NCBI GenBank assembly: GCA_934446565.1
Contig: CAKSEO010000060.1
Coordinates: 1-13,678, forward strand
Source: an uncultured Oscillospiraceae bacterium
GTDB lineage: Bacteria; Bacillota; Clostridia; Oscillospirales; Ruminococcaceae
Length of the DNA: 13,678 bases
Reading direction: 5' to 3'
This document shows positions 5,582 to 12,922 of the stretch, one piece after another. The position numbers and the translations under genes are program-made. The first letter of the stretch is position 1. Every line of letters begins with the position of its first letter. A model generated the notes under the pieces. That model worked only from the letters and a program-made list of their open reading frames with translations, was not told the DNA's origin and ran no database searches.

Positions 5582-6961
5582 TTGAAAATAAAGTGGAACA
5601 AGAAGTACACCACCATCGCGGTTTACTCGCTTATCGTGATAATGCTCGCGGTGCTGTTTGTGGTATTCGTTTTTAAATTCGACTCGTTCAAGAGCGGATT
5701 TTCCTGGATAGGCAGCGTTTCTGCGCCGCTTATCTGCGGCATCGTTATCGCGTATATCGTGAATCCGCTGATGATGTGGATAGAGCGCACATTTTTCCGC
5801 AAGCTGATAGAAAACCCGCCGCCGGAAAAGGGCATAGTAATGCAAAAGCTTGCGGAATCCAAGGTAGGTTCGACCGCCGTCGTGAGGACTATCGAGAAGC
5901 ACGGTCCGTCGATGGAGAAGAAGTGCCGGCGGCGCAAGGCTGCGGCTCGTGCGCTGTCGGTGACGATCGCGTATTTGATCGTGCTTGCGGCAGTTGCCGG
6001 GATATGCATTGCGGTCGTCCCGAGCGTTGCAAAGAGCGTAGTTGACCTTGCCGACCAGATGCCTGGATATATCAAGAAGTTAGACGTATTCCTTGAGGAT
6101 TTCTTTGCCAACAATCCGGAGGTCGCGAACCTTATCTCGGACAGTTTCACGGAGATAGGCTCGATAGTCAAGAAAATATCCGAGATGGTGCAGCCCATGG
6201 CGGGGGACATCATGAGCAGCGTATCCTCCGGGGTCATACAGTTCGCGACTGGTCTGCTGACCGGACTGAAGAACGTGGTGATCGGGCTTATTATCGGAAT
6301 ATACCTGCTTTTCAGTAAGGAGCGGCTGCTGGCGCAGTCCAAGAAGATACTGTTCGCTTTCCTGAAGAACAACATCTGCCAGCGCATATTCTATGTGGGC
6401 TCCCGTGCGAATGCTATTTTCAAGAGCTACGTTATTTCCAATCTCGTTGATGCGCTCATAATTTTTGTGGCGATGGCAATAGGCTGCCTGGCCATGGGCA
6501 TGCCTTACCCGATGCTGCTTGCGGTGGTCTGCGGCGTTACGAATCTGATACCGTTCTTCGGTCCGTTCATCGGTGCGATCCCCTGCGGTATCCTGATACT
6601 GCTGGTAGACCCGGTGAAGGTCATTTGGTTCGAGCTGTTCGTGCTGGTGCTGCAGCAGCTGGACGGAAACGTTATCAAGCCGCATCTGTTCGGGGGTTCG
6701 ATGGGACTTCCGGCTATCTGGGTGCTGGTCTCCATCACTATCGGAGGCGGTTTGTTCGGCATCCCTGGAATGCTGCTCGGCGTTCCGGTGTTCGCTGTTA
6801 TTTACCTGCTGTTTGCGGAGTTCGTTTCCTCACGGCTTAAAAGGAAAAAAATGCCCGAGGAGACAAAGGAGTACGCAGGTGATACTTCGCTGTTCCTGGA
6901 CGGTTACGAGGAGGGAACGCCTCCTGAAAAGGAAGAAGTCCCGCCTGAGGAAAACAAATGA
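5582..6961 (+). CDS. AI-2E family (PurR-type permease) membrane transporter
   Basis: 459 residues from TTG 5582. Polytopic membrane protein of the AI-2E/UPF0118 family; members are implicated in export of autoinducer-2 (TqsA), Na+/H+ exchange or other solutes, so the substrate cannot be named. Seen: hydrophobic segments around 11-31, 46-66, 124-146, 222-246, 287-306, 308-343, 346-360 and 376-412; the large central soluble stretch (147-220) typical of the family; and the conserved C-terminal run LIPFFGPFIGAIPCG (322-336), LQQLDGNVIKP (358-367), GLPAIWVLVSITIGGGLFGI (375-394), GMLLGVPVFA (396-405). A charged loop (70-122) carries a basic cluster KKCRRRK, and the tail (414-459) is acidic and proline-rich. 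It is transcribed alone from a strong promoter with a dyad over the -35. An ATG at 5567 is the only other plausible start. Confidence 0.9.
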   Translation: MKIKWNKKYTTIAVYSLIVIMLAVLFVVFVFKFDSFKSGFSWIGSVSAPLICGIVIAYIVNPLMMWIERTFFRKLIENPPPEKGIVMQKLAESKVGSTAVVRTIEKHGPSMEKKCRRRKAAARALSVTIAYLIVLAAVAGICIAVVPSVAKSVVDLADQMPGYIKKLDVFLEDFFANNPEVANLISDSFTEIGSIVKKISEMVQPMAGDIMSSVSSGVIQFATGLLTGLKNVVIGLIIGIYLLFSKERLLAQSKKILFAFLKNNICQRIFYVGSRANAIFKSYVISNLVDALIIFVAMAIGCLAMGMPYPMLLAVVCGVTNLIPFFGPFIGAIPCGILILLVDPVKVIWFELFVLVLQQLDGNVIKPHLFGGSMGLPAIWVLVSITIGGGLFGIPGMLLGVPVFAVIYLLFAEFVSSRLKRKKMPEETKEYAGDTSLFLDGYEEGTPPEKEEVPPEENK

Positions 6962-6972
6962 TCTCGAACCTG

Positions 6973-7000
6973 AGCCGGCGCAGAAGATGCGTCGGCTTTT
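6973..7000 (+). terminator. Intrinsic terminator of the permease gene
   Basis: The stem AGCCGGCGCA (6973-6982) pairs with 6988-6997 (one G-U pair) around a 5-base loop and runs into TTTT (6997-7000). It starts 11 bases after the stop codon. Confidence 0.8.
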
Positions 7001-7090
7001 GTGTGTATTCCGTATTGTCATACTGTGGAAAATAGTTGACTTACGTCATGGGTTTTTATGCAGTTCAGCTAATTTTTTTTGCCATAGGTA

Positions 7091-7119
7091 TTGAAGTTTA
7101 GCCATAAATATGATATAAT
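7091..7119 (+). promoter_or_regulatory. Sigma-A promoter of fapA
   Basis: -35 TTGAAG (7091-7096), 17-bp spacer, consensus -10 TATAAT (7114-7119) with extended TG (TGATATAAT). Transcription should start near 7126, inside the dyad at 7114-7140, giving a leader of about 80 bases. Confidence 0.8.
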
Positions 7120-7140
7120 AAACGCAAAGCGTTTATTATA
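7114..7140. promoter_or_regulatory. Perfect 27-bp dyad from the -10 past the transcription start
   Basis: TATAATAAACGC (7114-7125), AAA, then its exact reverse complement (7129-7140). The left arm begins at the first base of the -10 box, and the right arm carries a mirror TATAAT on the minus strand. Because RNA starts near its centre, the full hairpin would not form in the transcript; a DNA operator is the better reading. Confidence 0.7.
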
Positions 7141-7205
7141 GATTAAAAATCCTTGCACATACGTTCATATTTTTTATGGAAATAATCAGAAATGGCGGTG
7201 AGATC

Positions 7206-8732
7206 ATGGCGTTTGATGACAACTATGCAGATAAAATAAACAATGCATTGGAGGAATACCGCCAGAATGACAGTGAAATGCGCAGGAGTGCGCCCGGAGC
7301 CGAGGAATTCAAATCAGGCGTCGAGGAGCAGCCGAAAGCTCCGCAGATAAAAAAAGAGCCGGTTGACGGCACGGTCGAGATAACCTTTGACCCGGAGGGA
7401 ATGACCGCGAACATGATCCTCCACAAGGCGCACAACGGCGGCAGACCCATTACTTCAGCACTGGTCATGACCCAGCTTGCGAAAAAGGGGATAAATACCG
7501 GTATCGACGACCTCGACATAAAGGACATGGTAGAGAGCGGAGTTTACGAAACTCCCATCTGCATTGCCCGCGCTATCCCGCCGAAACGCGGCGAGAATGG
7601 CTCGATAAGCTACAGATACGAAAAGAAGCGCGTCCCGAAGCCGCAGCATGACGAATTCGGCGTAGCGGATTTCCGTGAGCTCAACCTTATCGTCCCGATA
7701 CGGAAAGGCGATATCATCGCAGATATCAAGCAGCCCACCCCGGGCGAGCCCGGAGTCAACATTTTCGGCAGGGCGATCATGCCGGAGCCCGGGAAAATGC
7801 CCAACATCACAGTTGGCAAGAACACGCTCATGACTGCCGACGGAAAGAACATAGTTTCTGCCTGCGACGGGCATATCATGTACGGTACTGGCTGTTTCAA
7901 CGTCGAGGATACGGTAACGGTCAAGTCCGACCTGGATATCTCGGTGGGAAATATCGACTTCTTCGGCGATGTGTACATCAAGGGCAACGTCATGGAGGGA
8001 TTCTCGGTCAAGGCGGGAAAATCCCTCAAGATAGAGGGCACCGTATTCAATTCCGACATCATCTGCGGCGGCGACCTCACGATAAACGGCGGCGCTATCA
8101 ACTCCCGGATAAAGTGCGACGGCAACGCCAAGATAGGCTTCTGCGAGAACTCCGACATCAAGGCGGACGGCTGCGTTGAATCCGCGCAGTTCGCATTCTG
8201 CACGGTGTTCTGCTATGGCGAGCTTGTCGCAAAGGGAAAGACCGGCGTTATCACCGGCGGCTCGATAACCTGCATGAAGAATATCACTGCGGGCGTCATC
8301 GGCTCGGAGAAATACACGGCGACGGAAATAAACATCGGCGACGGTTCAGTTACCTGCGCCAGAAAGCGCGCAGCTGAGGACGAGCTGAAAACGGTCATAA
8401 CGATATATGAGCAGGCGGCGAAGAACGTTGACTTCCTCAAAATGCGCAAGAAGCGCCAGGGCGGACGGCTGACCGATGTCCAGTCGAAGCAGATGAAAAC
8501 CGAAACGCAGAACAAGGTGTTCTATTCCGTCAAGCGCAAGGAGCTCGAGGAGTACATAGCGCAGCTGGAATCCGACCTAAAGCACCGGGACGACCTGTGC
8601 GCAAAGGTCACGGGCACGATTTTCCCAGGCAGCAAGTTCTGCATAAATTACCTGTCGCTGGACGTCACGGAGGTCTACACACGCTCCAAGGCGTGCGTCA
8701 TCGACGATACCATCCAGATAGTCCCGATGTGA
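7206..8732 (+). CDS. fapA: FapA/DUF342 family protein
   Basis: 508 residues. Known: FapA (Flagellar Assembly Protein A, DUF342) was named for a role in flagellar assembly/polar placement in Vibrio, but many Clostridia carry homologues whose role is unclear. Seen: a variable charged N-terminus (1-55); the FapA N-terminal domain (about 56-160); the conserved PIRKGDIIADIKQPTPGEPG (164-183) and NIFGRAI (185-191); a right-handed beta-helix of repeated short strands (about 230-380; GDVYIKGNV, GKSLKIEGTV, GGDLTINGGAI); and a C-terminal coiled coil (about 387-465) followed by a short strand domain. No signal peptide or membrane segment, so probably cytoplasmic. Start ATG 7206 has GGCGGTGAG just upstream; ATG 7176 lacks a ribosome site. 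No flagellar structural genes are nearby. It is transcribed alone from a promoter with a perfect dyad. Confidence 0.9.
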   Translation: MAFDDNYADKINNALEEYRQNDSEMRRSAPGAEEFKSGVEEQPKAPQIKKEPVDGTVEITFDPEGMTANMILHKAHNGGRPITSALVMTQLAKKGINTGIDDLDIKDMVESGVYETPICIARAIPPKRGENGSISYRYEKKRVPKPQHDEFGVADFRELNLIVPIRKGDIIADIKQPTPGEPGVNIFGRAIMPEPGKMPNITVGKNTLMTADGKNIVSACDGHIMYGTGCFNVEDTVTVKSDLDISVGNIDFFGDVYIKGNVMEGFSVKAGKSLKIEGTVFNSDIICGGDLTINGGAINSRIKCDGNAKIGFCENSDIKADGCVESAQFAFCTVFCYGELVAKGKTGVITGGSITCMKNITAGVIGSEKYTATEINIGDGSVTCARKRAAEDELKTVITIYEQAAKNVDFLKMRKKRQGGRLTDVQSKQMKTETQNKVFYSVKRKELEEYIAQLESDLKHRDDLCAKVTGTIFPGSKFCINYLSLDVTEVYTRSKACVIDDTIQIVPM

Positions 8733-8746
8733 GATAATAGCTACAT

Positions 8747-8777
8747 ACCGCTTTGCAGCAATGCGGAGCGGTTTTTT
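8747..8777 (+). terminator. Intrinsic terminator of fapA
   Basis: The stem ACCGCT (8747-8752) with AGCGGT (8767-8772) is extended inward by weaker pairs and followed by TTTTTT (8772-8777). It ends only 38 bases before the HD gene start, so some readthrough into the HD-GH2 pair is possible. Confidence 0.85.
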
Positions 8778-8789
8778 ATCAACTGAAAA

Positions 8790-8803
8790 TGTAAACGTTT
8801 TAC
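8790..8803. promoter_or_regulatory. CG-centred operator-like site before the HD-GH2 pair
   Basis: TGTAAACGTTTTAC contains the perfect core AAACGTTT (8793-8800). It matches the CcpA/LacI-type consensus TGWNANCGNTNWCA except in the last two bases. It sits one base before the GGAG ribosome site of the HD gene, downstream of the fapA terminator. LacI-family operators are common in front of glycoside hydrolase genes; which protein binds here is unknown. Confidence 0.5.
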
Positions 8804-8814
8804 GGAGAACACAG

Positions 8815-9366
8815 ATGACTGATAAGAACAATATCCGCACCTGGAGCGGCGTTTTCTTCTCGCCGCTGGACCCTGCACCGGAGAACATCCTGCCCCAGGA
8901 TATAGCGCACGCTCTCTCGCTGCTGTGCAGGGCTAACGGGCATTTCCGCTGCTTCTATTCCGTGGGGCAGCACTGCCTTGCGTGCTACGACGAGGCGTGC
9001 GCACGGGGGCTTTCCCGGGAGGTCAGGCTCGCCTGCCTGCTGCACGACGCGAGCGAGGCGTTCATCTCGGATATAACCCGGCCGGTGAAACACAATCTGC
9101 CGGAATACCTCGTTATCGAGAAACGGCTCCAGGATACCATTTACCGCAGATTCGGAATCGACCCGGACGATAATGACGTAATGCAGAACGTGTCGGAAAT
9201 AGACGACGCGATGCTGTATCATGAATTTCTTGCGCTCAGCGGATACCCGCTGTATGACAGCGTTCCGGAAATTGTTTCGCAGCCGGTATTTGAGTTCAGA
9301 CATTTTGAGGATGTTGAAAAAAGTTACATGGAAACATTACATATATTAACGGAGGAAAAAAGATGA
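8815..9366 (+). CDS. HD-domain phosphohydrolase
   Basis: 183 residues. Member of the HD superfamily of metal-dependent phosphohydrolases; this subfamily resembles YfbR-type 5'-nucleotidases and also occurs in phages, and its substrate is not established. Seen: a family-typical opening WSGVFFSPLDPAPENILPQD (10-29), DIAHALSLLCRANGHFRCFY (29-48), then the metal ligands His53 (VGQH), His77-Asp78 (LLHDASEA) and Asp130/131 (EIDDAMLYHE), and ITRPVKHNLPEY (87-98) between them. All expected HD ligands are present. Start ATG 8815 has GGAG (8804-8807) 7 bases upstream; an in-frame ATG at 8761 lies inside the fapA terminator. Its TGA overlaps the ATG of the glycoside hydrolase by four bases, indicating co-transcription and coupled translation. 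No clear sigma-A promoter was found in the 37 bases between the terminator and the start. Confidence 0.88.
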   Translation: MTDKNNIRTWSGVFFSPLDPAPENILPQDIAHALSLLCRANGHFRCFYSVGQHCLACYDEACARGLSREVRLACLLHDASEAFISDITRPVKHNLPEYLVIEKRLQDTIYRRFGIDPDDNDVMQNVSEIDDAMLYHEFLALSGYPLYDSVPEIVSQPVFEFRHFEDVEKSYMETLHILTEEKR

Positions 9367-12300
9367 CCGCTCAGAATATACTGTTCAACGATGGCTGGAA
9401 GTTCTGCCTGTGCGATATGGGCACGGAGCTTTCTGCGCTTTCCGACAAGCACTGGTACGATGTGGAGATCCCCCACGACTGGCTTATAAACGACACCTCG
9501 AAGCTCTACGAGACCGGCGAGGGCTGGTACAAGCGCACGTTGAAATGCACCGCGGAAATGCTGTCCGGCAGGGTGCTTCTGAATTTCGACGGAGTTTACA
9601 TGGATTCCACGCTGTTCGTCAACGGCAGGGAAGCGGGCTCCTGGACCTACGGCTATTCCGCATTCGAGCACGATATAACCGATCTCCTCCGCGAGGGCGA
9701 AAACGAGCTGCTCGTCAGGGTGTGCCACCGCTCGCCGAATACCCGCTGGTACTCCGGCGCGGGTATCTTCCGTGATGTCATGCTGAAGCTGCGCCCATTG
9801 ACATACATTCGAACAAACGGCGTGTATATCCATTCCGAGCCCCAGCCGGAGGGCGGCTGGACTACCGAGGTAGAAACCGACGTGGTAGGCGGGGCTGCTG
9901 ACATCCGCATGCTGCTGGAGGTATTCGCCCCCTCCGGAGCAAGCATGGGCGGTTACGGTCTGGAGGCGCATTTTGACGGCGGTCATGAGAATTTCACCGC
10001 TTCTTTCAACAGCACGGCTCCGGAGCTGTGGAGCATTGACGACCCGGAGCTGTACACTCTGAAAATCAGCCTGTACAGCGGGACGGAGCTGCTCGACTGC
10101 GTGAATGAAACATTCGGCTACCGCACCGCGGAATTCGACCCCGACCGCGGATTCCTGCTCAACGGCGAGCAGCTCAAGCTGCACGGCGTCTGCATGCATC
10201 ACGACCTCGGCGCGCTGGGAGCAGCAATGAACGAAGCGGCTCTGACCCGTCAGCTCCGCATTATGAAAGAAATGGGAGTGAACGCTATCCGCACCTCGCA
10301 CAACATGCCGGCGCGTCAGCTGGTACAGCTGTGCGATGAAATGGGACTACTGGTGGACAGCGAGGCTTTCGATATGTGGGAGAAGCCCAAGACCGAATTT
10401 GACAACCACCGTTTCTTTGTCGAGCACGCCGAGCGCGATGTAAAAAGCTGGATAGAGCGCGACCGCAATCACCCCTCTATTATAATGTGGAGTATCGGCA
10501 ACGAAATAAACGACACCATCGACCCACACGGTCTGGATATCACGAAGCGGCTGCACGAATACGTCCTGAAATACGACCCCAAGGGCAACGCGAAGCCCAC
10601 AATCGGCTCGAATTACATGGGCGATGAGAACGCGCAGAAGTGCTCGGATGAGGTGAAGCTGGCGGGCTACAACTACTCCGAATATCTTTACGACGAGCAC
10701 CACAGGAAGTATCCCGACTGGGTCATTTACGGCAGCGAAACCGCTTCGGCAGTGCGTTCGCGCGGAATTTACAGATTCCCGGCGGAGCTCCCGCTGCTCA
10801 CCGGAGAGGACTACCAGTGCTCATCGCTGGACAACAGCGTTGTCGGCTGGGGAAGTTCTGCGATGAAGTCCTGGCGGCTCGACAGGGATTGCCCTTACTG
10901 CTGCGGACAGTTCATCTGGACTGGCTTTGACTACATCGGCGAGCCTACTCCCTACAACACCAAGAACAGCTACTTCGGCATAGTTGACACAGCGGGATTC
11001 CCGAAGGACATCTATTATTTCTACCAGAGCGTGTGGGTCAGCCCGGAGCAGAAAAAGGTGCTGCACATCGTGCCGTCCTGCTGGGATTTCGTCCCCGGTC
11101 AGGAGATAGACGTGCTGATATACTCCAACGCTCACGACGTGGAGCTTTTCCTCAACGGAAAGTCCATCGGCAGTCACGTTATGGAGCTGGAAACCAGCCA
11201 GGATATGCGCGCTCATTTCAAGGTGCCGTTCGATCCGGGAGTTATCCGCGCGGTAGGTCGGTTCGCAGACGGCACGGAGTGCTCCGAGGCGCTGCACACT
11301 CCGTCCGACCCGGCGGCGGTCGTGCTGACCTCCGATAAGGAAACGCTTCTAGCCGACGGCAGGGATATCGCGTTCATCGAGATATCCGTTTCGGACAGGA
11401 ACGGCGTTCCCGTGGGCAACGCAAGGAACCGTATCCGCGTGGAGGTCTCCGGCGCCGGCAGGCTGGTCGGACTGGACAACGGCGATTCCACCGATTACGA
11501 CAGCTACAAGGGCGATAACCGCAGGCTGTTCTCCGGAAAGCTCCTCGCGATGGTTGAGAGCACCCTGGAGCCGGGCGAGATCACCGTCCGTGCGTACTCC
11601 GAGGGGCTTGAGCCGGCGGAGCTGAAGCTCTGCTCCGAAAGCTGCGGGGAAGTGAGCGGCGTGAGCGTCGTAACGGAGAACAGATTCCCGGCGGTATGCC
11701 GGGCTTACACCGGGGAAGTCCCCGCAAGGCTGCTTCTCCCGGAGGTCGGCGTGAACAGCCTTACTCCGGAGCGCAGCTCGGCGGAGATACGCGCGAAGCT
11801 GCTCCCGGAGAACTGCACCTACGATGACATCAGCTGGAGCGTAGTCCGCAGGAACGGCGTGGAGAGCAATCTCGCGCAGGTCGAGGGCAGCGGCAGGAGC
11901 GCAGTCGTTACGGCTAAGGGTGACGGAGAGTTCTTCGTCCGGGCGATGGTATTCAACGGCGCGGAGCACCCGCAGGTCATCGCGGACATCCCGTTCACTG
12001 CGGAGGGTCTGGGCGCGGCGGTCCGGGACGCTTACGACTTCATTTCCGCCAGCACGCTGGACAGCTCCAACGTCCCCACCAACATCATCGAGGACGGCGC
12101 GCTCTCCAACTTCGACGGCAGGACCGTCATGACCTACAGCGATATCGACTTCGGAAAGACCGGTTCAGAGGTTATCTCGCTGTCCGTCGGGACATGCTTT
12201 GACATGCCCGTGGAGGTCTGGGAGGGAACTCCCGACGACGGCAGGCTGATATGCCGCGTGGATTTCGGCAACAACGGTCACTGGTGCGGCTTTGCGGGGC

Positions 12301-12764
12301 AGGATTTCCCGCTGGAGGAGCGGCTTACCGGCGTCCGCACGATAAGCGTTGTTATCGACAGCCGCGTTATTTTCGGCGGGTTCAGCTTTATCCCGGTCGA
12401 GCGTGCGTTCGACACCAACTGGGTCGGCGAGGCTGACAGCGTTTACGGCGACGATTACCGCATTGACGGCAGAAGCGTCGTTGATATCGGCAACAACGTT
12501 ATAATAAACTACGATGGGCTGGACTTCGGTGCATCCGGCGCTGATTCCCTGACGATAAGCGGCGTTACCGGAAATCCGATGAACCAGGTGCAGCTGAGGT
12601 ACACTCCGGCTGGCGGCTCACAGAAAACGGTGCTGCTTGAATTCCACCAGGACGGCGGCAGGGAGCAGCGGTTCGATATACCGCAGCTGACCGGGGTAAA
12701 CGACGTAAGCTTTGTGTTCATGCCGGGCTCGAAATTCGATTTCGATTGGTTCAGATTTGAGTGA
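9363..12764 (+). CDS. Glycoside hydrolase family 2, beta-galactosidase-like, with CBM6-like tail
   Basis: 1133 residues. Domains in order: jelly-roll sugar-binding domain (about 8-145), Ig-like domain (146-255), TIM-barrel (256-565) with acid/base Glu381 in SIGNE and nucleophile Glu459 in YGSET, a DUF4982-like Ig domain (566-645), another GH2 C-terminal Ig-like domain (about 650-757, including GLDNGDSTDYD), an Ig-like module (about 795-880), and two related CBM6-like beta-sandwiches (about 897-1011 and 1027-1133; compare FGGFSFIP with FDWFRFE at their ends). Both catalytic Glu are present, so it should be an active retaining exo-glycosidase, most likely beta-galactosidase; linkage and sugar are uncertain. 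There is no signal peptide, so it is probably cytoplasmic despite its carbohydrate-binding modules. GGAGG (9351-9355) precedes ATG 9363, which overlaps the HD gene stop. No sugar transporter lies in the window. Confidence 0.93.
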   Translation: MTAQNILFNDGWKFCLCDMGTELSALSDKHWYDVEIPHDWLINDTSKLYETGEGWYKRTLKCTAEMLSGRVLLNFDGVYMDSTLFVNGREAGSWTYGYSAFEHDITDLLREGENELLVRVCHRSPNTRWYSGAGIFRDVMLKLRPLTYIRTNGVYIHSEPQPEGGWTTEVETDVVGGAADIRMLLEVFAPSGASMGGYGLEAHFDGGHENFTASFNSTAPELWSIDDPELYTLKISLYSGTELLDCVNETFGYRTAEFDPDRGFLLNGEQLKLHGVCMHHDLGALGAAMNEAALTRQLRIMKEMGVNAIRTSHNMPARQLVQLCDEMGLLVDSEAFDMWEKPKTEFDNHRFFVEHAERDVKSWIERDRNHPSIIMWSIGNEINDTIDPHGLDITKRLHEYVLKYDPKGNAKPTIGSNYMGDENAQKCSDEVKLAGYNYSEYLYDEHHRKYPDWVIYGSETASAVRSRGIYRFPAELPLLTGEDYQCSSLDNSVVGWGSSAMKSWRLDRDCPYCCGQFIWTGFDYIGEPTPYNTKNSYFGIVDTAGFPKDIYYFYQSVWVSPEQKKVLHIVPSCWDFVPGQEIDVLIYSNAHDVELFLNGKSIGSHVMELETSQDMRAHFKVPFDPGVIRAVGRFADGTECSEALHTPSDPAAVVLTSDKETLLADGRDIAFIEISVSDRNGVPVGNARNRIRVEVSGAGRLVGLDNGDSTDYDSYKGDNRRLFSGKLLAMVESTLEPGEITVRAYSEGLEPAELKLCSESCGEVSGVSVVTENRFPAVCRAYTGEVPARLLLPEVGVNSLTPERSSAEIRAKLLPENCTYDDISWSVVRRNGVESNLAQVEGSGRSAVVTAKGDGEFFVRAMVFNGAEHPQVIADIPFTAEGLGAAVRDAYDFISASTLDSSNVPTNIIEDGALSNFDGRTVMTYSDIDFGKTGSEVISLSVGTCFDMPVEVWEGTPDDGRLICRVDFGNNGHWCGFAGQDFPLEERLTGVRTISVVIDSRVIFGGFSFIPVERAFDTNWVGEADSVYGDDYRIDGRSVVDIGNNVIINYDGLDFGASGADSLTISGVTGNPMNQVQLRYTPAGGSQKTVLLEFHQDGGREQRFDIPQLTGVNDVSFVFMPGSKFDFDWFRFE

Positions 12765-12783
12765 AAAGATGTCAGCGGATATC

Positions 12784-12811
12784 TGTAACCATTTTGTAAG
12801 AATATTGTAAC
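12784..12811 (+). promoter_or_regulatory. WalR-like operator: three half-sites at 11-bp period
   Basis: TGTAAC (12784-12789), TGTAAG (12795-12800) and TGTAAC (12806-12811) are separated by exactly 5 bp each, on the same helical face. Known: the WalR (YycF) consensus is TGTWAH-N5-TGTWAH; two half-sites match it fully, and TGTAAG fits except for G at the last position. The array ends 10 bp before the -35, a position suited to activation. Downstream is an NlpC/P60-fold protein, the kind of cell-wall gene WalR controls. No walRK genes are in the window. Confidence 0.7.
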
Positions 12812-12821
12812 CGTTTTGATA

Positions 12822-12851
12822 TTGCATTTTCGGTTGGAAATGTTGTATAAT
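12822..12851 (+). promoter_or_regulatory. Sigma-A promoter of the NlpC/P60-like gene
   Basis: -35 TTGCAT (12822-12827), 18-bp spacer, consensus -10 TATAAT (12846-12851). The -35 is moderate, as expected for a promoter helped by an activator. Transcription should begin near 12858, with a leader of about 65 bases. Confidence 0.72.
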
Positions 12852-12922
12852 ATATTCAGTGAAACATCTTATGATAGTATCTGACATTATTATACATATT
12901 TCGTGAAAGGCGGTGTCCTTAT

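Noticed and set aside
9324..10301. Antisense open frame opposite the glycoside hydrolase
   Set aside because: It overlaps conserved catalytic-domain sequence in full, with no ribosome site or promoter; a shadow of the GH2 gene.
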